Shown here one piece after another: positions 6,005 through 9,888 of a DNA stretch of 9,888 nucleotides. The stretch's first letter is position 1; each line of letters begins with the position of its first letter. Source of the DNA: Actinomycetota bacterium (GTDB lineage: Bacteria; Actinomycetota; Actinomycetes; Nanopelagicales; Nanopelagicaceae); contig JAQCGQ010000020.1 of NCBI GenBank assembly GCA_027730465.1, forward strand, positions 1 through 9,888. The letters are read 5' to 3'. The notes under the pieces were generated by a model that had not been told where the DNA came from, did not search any database, and was given only the letters and a program-made list of their open reading frames with translations. The translations under genes and the position numbers were made by a program.

Positions 6005-9000
6005 ATGTATCTAAAGAGTATGAACCTAAAGGGGTTCAAGTCTTTTGCCTCTTCCACCATCCTAAATTTCGAGCAAGGCATAACCTGTGTTGTCGGTCCA
6101 AATGGATCTGGTAAATCAAATGTAGTTGACGCTTTATCTTGGGTATTAGGTGAGCAAGGTGCTAAATCTTTACGTGGTGGCAAAATGGAAGATGTTATTT
6201 TTGCTGGTACATCCGGCAGAGCACCATTAGGCCGAGCTGAGGTTTCAGTAACAATAGATAATGCAGATGGTGTTTTGCCAATCGATTTTTCTGAAGTAAC
6301 AATTACCCGAGTTTTGTTTAGAAATGGTTCATCTGAATACCTGTTAAATGGTGAGACAACAAGATTATTAGATATTCAAGAATTGCTCAGTGATAGTGGT
6401 ATTGGGCGAGAGATGCATGTAATTGTCGGGCAAGGACAACTAGATGCGATCTTGCTTGCAAATCCAGAGGAGAGGCGAGCATTTATAGAAGAGGCTGCCG
6501 GAGTTCTTAAGCATCGAAAGCGCAAAGAGAAGGCAATTCGAAAATTAGATTCAATGCAGACAAATCTTGCAAGAATTCAAGATTTAACTGTAGAGCTTCG
6601 CCGGCAATTAAAACCACTTGGCAAACAAGCTGAGGTAGCTAGGAAAGCTACAATTATTCAATCAGATGTGCGTGATACAAAATTACGTTTACTAGCGGAT
6701 GATCTAATTCGAATGCGTTCAGAGATGGCTGAAGAAGTTGCCGATGAGACCGTACTTCGCGATCGCAAAGAACAAGTTGAACGAGAGTTAAATACTTCGA
6801 GAGATCGAGAAATTGAATTAGATTCGATTGCGGTGAGTGAAAATCCACAACTAATTTCTGCTCAAGAAAATTTCTATCAACTTACTGCGCAGCGCGAACA
6901 AATTAGAGGTATACAAAATTTATCATCTGAGCGTTCAAGATTTTTAGCTGAAGAAGCTGAGGAAGCAAAAGCAACTGGGCGTGATCCAAAGGCATTAGAA
7001 GAAGAAGCACAGTTACTGCGTAAGGAAGAAGCAACGATTACGGCGCAAGTAAAAATCTCTCAAGAGCAATTAAATGTTGATTCAAATTCACTTAAGGCAA
7101 TCGAAGGTCAATTAGCGTTAGAGGAAAATAGAGTGTCTGCATCTCTTAGAGCTTTAGCTGATCAGCGTGAGGGCACAGCCAGACAAGAAGGACATATCAA
7201 TGGATTGCGCTCTCGAATTGATGCAACGACTGGTGAAATAAATCGCTTAACAACAGTCCGTGACTTGGTGCAGGATAGATTAAAAGTGCACCGAGAAAGT
7301 TTTGGAGTAATTGAAACTCAGATCTCATCGCTCACCGCAGCAGAGCCAGCGTTAGATGCTATTTTTGAAAAATTAAAAGTTGAGGTAAAAGCATCTGAAG
7401 CAAATATGAAAATCTTTACTGAAAAGCTGCAATCAGTTGAAAAACTTAGAGCAGGTTCATTAGGAAGATTAACCGCTTTTAAGGAGATACAAGACCTAGT
7501 AAAAGCATCTGGCAATAACGAATTAATTGAAAAAATCTTCTCCCTCACTGCAACATGTGAGTCAGAGTTAGTTACAGTTTCAGCCGATTCTGACCGAGTA
7601 AAGTTTGAATTAAGTACCGCTCAAGAGGTATTAAATAAGGTCAATCAAGATTTTGAGATCGGATTATCAAAGTTAAATGAATCAGATGCAGCGATGACTG
7701 GGCTGGCCGAGCAGCTAGCTGTTGCTGGGCAAAATGTTAAGAACTCAGGTGAAGAATTAGAACGATTGTCCACTGCATTAACGGCAGCAACTGAACAGCG
7801 CACATCAGATGAGCGAGATTTAGCAGCAGCAATTGCGCAATTTGAATCTCATCAATCACCTAAAGAACCAGATTTAACTCATTTAGAAGATTTACGTTCG
7901 CAAGTCTCCAATGCTAGATCCAAAGAGGTTGAAGCGAGATTAAACTTAAGAACAATTGAAGAGCGTAAAGATGCAATTGAACAAAGAGCTAGAGCTTTAG
8001 AAAATCAAGCAAGGATTGAACGAGATGCAGCCTCAAAATCAATCTCTCGCCGAGAAAACCGTGCGCAAGCAGCAATCACCGCACAACAAATAGCAGATGC
8101 GGCTTATGAAGCACTAATTCAAATTGAATCATCAATTTTACTTGCTGGGTCTGAAAGAGGGAGATTAGAAGCATCACGTTCTGCTAGAGAGGGTGAAATA
8201 CTAAGCCTGCGTACAAGTAGTAGAGAATTAGCAACTGAATTAGAAAGATTGACCTCAAGTGTCCATAAAGATGAAATAGCAAGAGCAGAGCATCGAATGC
8301 GAATTGAACAGATTGAAAATAAGGCGATTGAAGAACTAGGAATAGATGTTCAAACTCTTGCAAGTGAGTATGGCCCTAGTAATGATGTTCCAACCTTTTA
8401 TGAAAATGAACAGGGAGAATTTGTGCCTGGTGAACTAATTCCTTATCGAAGAGATCAACAAGAAAAACGTTTGGCCCAAGCCGAGCGATCCCTTACATTA
8501 CTTGGAAAAATTAACCCTCTTGCACTTGAGGAATATTCCTCCCTTGAAGAAAGATTGCGTTACCTTGCCGAGCAACTTGAGGATCTAAAGAAAACTAAGA
8601 AGGATCTGCTAGATATTATTAAAGAGGTTGATGATCGAGTCCAACAGATATTTACTCAAGCATATGAAGATACTGCTCGAGAATTTGAGATTGTCTTTTC
8701 TCGATTATTCCCAGGTGGTGATGGAAAGTTAATACTTACTAACCCATCAGATATGTTGACCTCTGGAGTTGATGTTGAAGCAAGGCCACCAGGCAAACGA
8801 GTAAAGCGCCTTTCTCTTCTCTCTGGTGGGGAGCGATCATTAGTTGCGGTGGCGTTATTAATTGCAATTTTTAAAGCAAGGCCTTCACCATTTTATGTAA
8901 TGGATGAGGTTGAAGCTGCTTTAGATGATACAAACCTAGGGCGACTACTCGGTGTGTTTGAAGAGCTAAGAGAGAAATCACAGTTAATTATTATTACTCA

Positions 9001-9112
9001 CCAAAAGCGCACCATGGAGATTGCCGATGCTTTATATGGCGTCACAATGCGAGGTGATGGCGTTAGCGAAGTAATCTCCCAGCGCATTCGCGAAGTTGAT
9101 TCTGTATCTTAA
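6005..9112 (+). CDS. smc: Chromosome segregation ATPase SMC lacking the hinge domain
   Basis: SMC proteins form the ATPase arms of the condensin that organises and separates bacterial chromosomes. The start is set at ATG 6005 because MYLKSMNLKGFKSFA is the standard N-terminus; a GTG at 5993 would add four residues. Numbering here is from that GTG (1039 aa). The N-terminal head has Walker A GPNGSGKS (35-42) and VGQGQL (145-150). The C-terminal head has signature LSGGERSL (943-950), Walker B FYVMDEVEAALDD (967-979) and switch His1003. Long charged coiled coils fill about 171-505 and 510-840. Family members are about 1150-1200 aa (Mycobacterium about 1205). The roughly 120-150-residue hinge normally found between the arms is absent; a short turn (SGNN, 506-509) replaces it. 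The reading frame is uninterrupted and both arms align end to end with actinobacterial SMC, including LNESD (561-565). Confidence 0.95.
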   Translation: MYLKSMNLKGFKSFASSTILNFEQGITCVVGPNGSGKSNVVDALSWVLGEQGAKSLRGGKMEDVIFAGTSGRAPLGRAEVSVTIDNADGVLPIDFSEVTITRVLFRNGSSEYLLNGETTRLLDIQELLSDSGIGREMHVIVGQGQLDAILLANPEERRAFIEEAAGVLKHRKRKEKAIRKLDSMQTNLARIQDLTVELRRQLKPLGKQAEVARKATIIQSDVRDTKLRLLADDLIRMRSEMAEEVADETVLRDRKEQVERELNTSRDREIELDSIAVSENPQLISAQENFYQLTAQREQIRGIQNLSSERSRFLAEEAEEAKATGRDPKALEEEAQLLRKEEATITAQVKISQEQLNVDSNSLKAIEGQLALEENRVSASLRALADQREGTARQEGHINGLRSRIDATTGEINRLTTVRDLVQDRLKVHRESFGVIETQISSLTAAEPALDAIFEKLKVEVKASEANMKIFTEKLQSVEKLRAGSLGRLTAFKEIQDLVKASGNNELIEKIFSLTATCESELVTVSADSDRVKFELSTAQEVLNKVNQDFEIGLSKLNESDAAMTGLAEQLAVAGQNVKNSGEELERLSTALTAATEQRTSDERDLAAAIAQFESHQSPKEPDLTHLEDLRSQVSNARSKEVEARLNLRTIEERKDAIEQRARALENQARIERDAASKSISRRENRAQAAITAQQIADAAYEALIQIESSILLAGSERGRLEASRSAREGEILSLRTSSRELATELERLTSSVHKDEIARAEHRMRIEQIENKAIEELGIDVQTLASEYGPSNDVPTFYENEQGEFVPGELIPYRRDQQEKRLAQAERSLTLLGKINPLALEEYSSLEERLRYLAEQLEDLKKTKKDLLDIIKEVDDRVQQIFTQAYEDTAREFEIVFSRLFPGGDGKLILTNPSDMLTSGVDVEARPPGKRVKRLSLLSGGERSLVAVALLIAIFKARPSPFYVMDEVEAALDDTNLGRLLGVFEELREKSQLIIITHQKRTMEIADALYGVTMRGDGVSEVISQRIREVDSVS
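7448..7612 (+). other. Arm-tip segment replacing the SMC hinge
   Basis: This segment encodes residues 486-540 of the SMC product, at the middle of the protein. It reads as helix (GRLTAFKEIQDLVKA, 491-505), turn (SGNN, 506-509), helix (ELIEKIFSLTATCESEL, 510-526). I find none of the hinge hallmarks: no glycine-rich dimer interface, no YExAIExALG-like block and no GRATFLPL-like block. There is also no CxxC zinc hook as in Rad50. Cys522, one of only two cysteines in the protein, lies here. Measured from the turn, the arms to the N- and C-terminal head halves are about 335 and 330 residues, almost equal, as expected if the coiled coil simply folds back at this point. Confidence 0.75.
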
Positions 9113-9119
9113 AAAGTAA

Positions 9120-9888
9120 ATGAGTTTATTCAAGAGGTTATTTACTGCACTACGCGCTGGATCAATTTCATCTGGTGAGTGGGATCAAATTCGCAATATG
9201 CTAATCGCATCAGATCTTGGAGTTAAGTTAGTTGATGAAGTAATTGAGAAAGTAAAGTCTGTTAAGCCAGATGATGCTGTTTTAGCAATTACTACTCATG
9301 TTAAGGGTTGGTTAAGTAGCAAAAGTCGAAAGCTTTTTTTAAATTCAGAAAGTCTCAATACTGTATTAATTATTGGTGTTAATGGAACTGGTAAGACAAC
9401 TTCTACGGCGAAACTAGCAAATAAATTAACTATGAGTGGTAACAAGGTTTTATTAGCAGCAGCTGACACTTTTCGCGCAGCTGCCACTGAACAGCTACAG
9501 ACTTGGGCGCAAAGAATCTCAACTCAAATAGTTACAGGTGAGATCAATAGTGATCCTGCATCTGTTGCATTTTCAGCAGTAACAAAAGCAAAAACTGAGA
9601 ATTTCAAATATCTGTTAGTTGATACGGCTGGGCGTCTTCATACTAAACAAGATTTAATGGATGAATTAAGTAAAGTAGTGCGAGTAATTAGTAAACAATC
9701 GCCAGTGGATGAGATTTTATTAGTTATTGATGCCACAACAGGACAAAATGGAATTAATCAAGCAAAGACATTTATGGAATCAGTTGGTGTTACTGGTTTC
9801 ATTATTACTAAATTAGATGGGTCAGCTAAGGGGGGTATTGCATTGGCGATTGAGAAGCAGACTGGTCTGCCGATTAAGTTTGTAGGTA
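9120..9888 (+). CDS. ftsY: Signal recognition particle receptor FtsY, 3'-truncated by window edge, no A domain
   Basis: FtsY is the SRP receptor GTPase that brings ribosome-nascent chain complexes to the membrane. The frame is open from ATG 9120 to the window end (256 residues visible). A TAA codon (9117-9119) lies in frame directly before that ATG, so the protein cannot start further upstream. It begins with an amphipathic MSLFKRLFTALRA and a compact four-helix N domain (to about 80). The NG GTPase follows: G1 GVNGTGKTT (86-94), DTFRAAATEQL (116-126), G3 DTAGR (168-172), G4 TKLDG (230-234) and SAKGG. Many homologues have a long acidic A domain or a membrane helix first; neither is present. 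The N-terminal amphipathic helix may take over membrane contact. The missing C-terminus is about 35-45 residues. The spacer after smc is 7 nt, with no clear ribosome binding site. Confidence 0.96.
   Translation, partial: MSLFKRLFTALRAGSISSGEWDQIRNMLIASDLGVKLVDEVIEKVKSVKPDDAVLAITTHVKGWLSSKSRKLFLNSESLNTVLIIGVNGTGKTTSTAKLANKLTMSGNKVLLAAADTFRAAATEQLQTWAQRISTQIVTGEINSDPASVAFSAVTKAKTENFKYLLVDTAGRLHTKQDLMDELSKVVRVISKQSPVDEILLVIDATTGQNGINQAKTFMESVGVTGFIITKLDGSAKGGIALAIEKQTGLPIKFVG

Noticed and set aside
7448..7612. A Rad50-type zinc hook in place of the SMC hinge
   Set aside because: The tip has a single cysteine (Cys522) and no CxxC motif, and the heads are clearly SMC rather than Rad50/SbcC.
7448..7612. 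A frameshift or pseudogene as the explanation for the short SMC
   Set aside because: The reading frame is continuous, codon use does not change, and both arms and both head halves match the family on each side of the tip. An assembly deletion in frame cannot be excluded from this sequence alone.
9296..9487. Minus-strand 63-aa ORF, and similar minus-strand ORFs at 933-1175, 3600-3824, 5980-6183, 6654-6848 and 7318-7548
   Set aside because: Each lies inside a well-supported + strand gene, has no family resemblance and no own ribosome binding site.

Overview
This window looks like a core chromosomal segment of a low-GC, streamlined actinobacterium. Sampled lines give roughly 35-48% GC, about 40% overall by eye. 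The gene order recG - rsmD - coaD - sepIVA-like - yceD (DUF177) - rpmF - rnc - mutM - smc - ftsY is the one known from Actinobacteria such as Mycobacterium. Most of the predicted proteins resemble actinobacterial family members more than proteobacterial or firmicute ones. The low GC, very short spacers and trimmed proteins would fit a free-living freshwater or marine lineage such as the acI group (Nanopelagicales). That placement is inference. I see no mobile element, tRNA, rRNA or CRISPR array.

Layout: ten genes, all on the + strand. recG (1-1968) is cut by the left edge and overlaps rsmD (1965-2549) by an ATGA. A 43-nt spacer that can fold into a long hairpin leads to coaD (2593-3075). The sepIVA-like gene (3078-3554) and yceD (3559-4134) follow almost without gaps. 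A 72-nt spacer carries the best promoter in the window and a strong ribosome binding site for rpmF (4207-4380), a 57-aa L32 gene. rnc appears to start at a CTG (4382) one base after the rpmF stop. It is followed by mutM (5089-5940), smc (about 6005-9112) and ftsY (9120 to the right edge, incomplete).

The genes cover DNA repair and fork rescue (recG, mutM), rRNA maturation and ribosome assembly (rsmD, yceD, rpmF, rnc), CoA synthesis (coaD), septum formation (sepIVA-like), chromosome organisation (smc) and co-translational membrane targeting (ftsY). They form a tightly packed housekeeping cluster, probably with internal promoters.

The main surprise is in smc. The ATPase head halves and both coiled-coil arms are intact and nearly equal in length, but the globular hinge (dimerisation) domain is missing. 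A short helical turn of about 30-40 residues stands in its place at the middle of the protein. Other reductions are a SepIVA-like protein with a much shortened central coiled coil, a DUF177 protein lacking its usual second cysteine pair, and an FtsY with no acidic N-terminal domain. rnc has no canonical start codon that would give a complete N-terminus, which points to CTG initiation.
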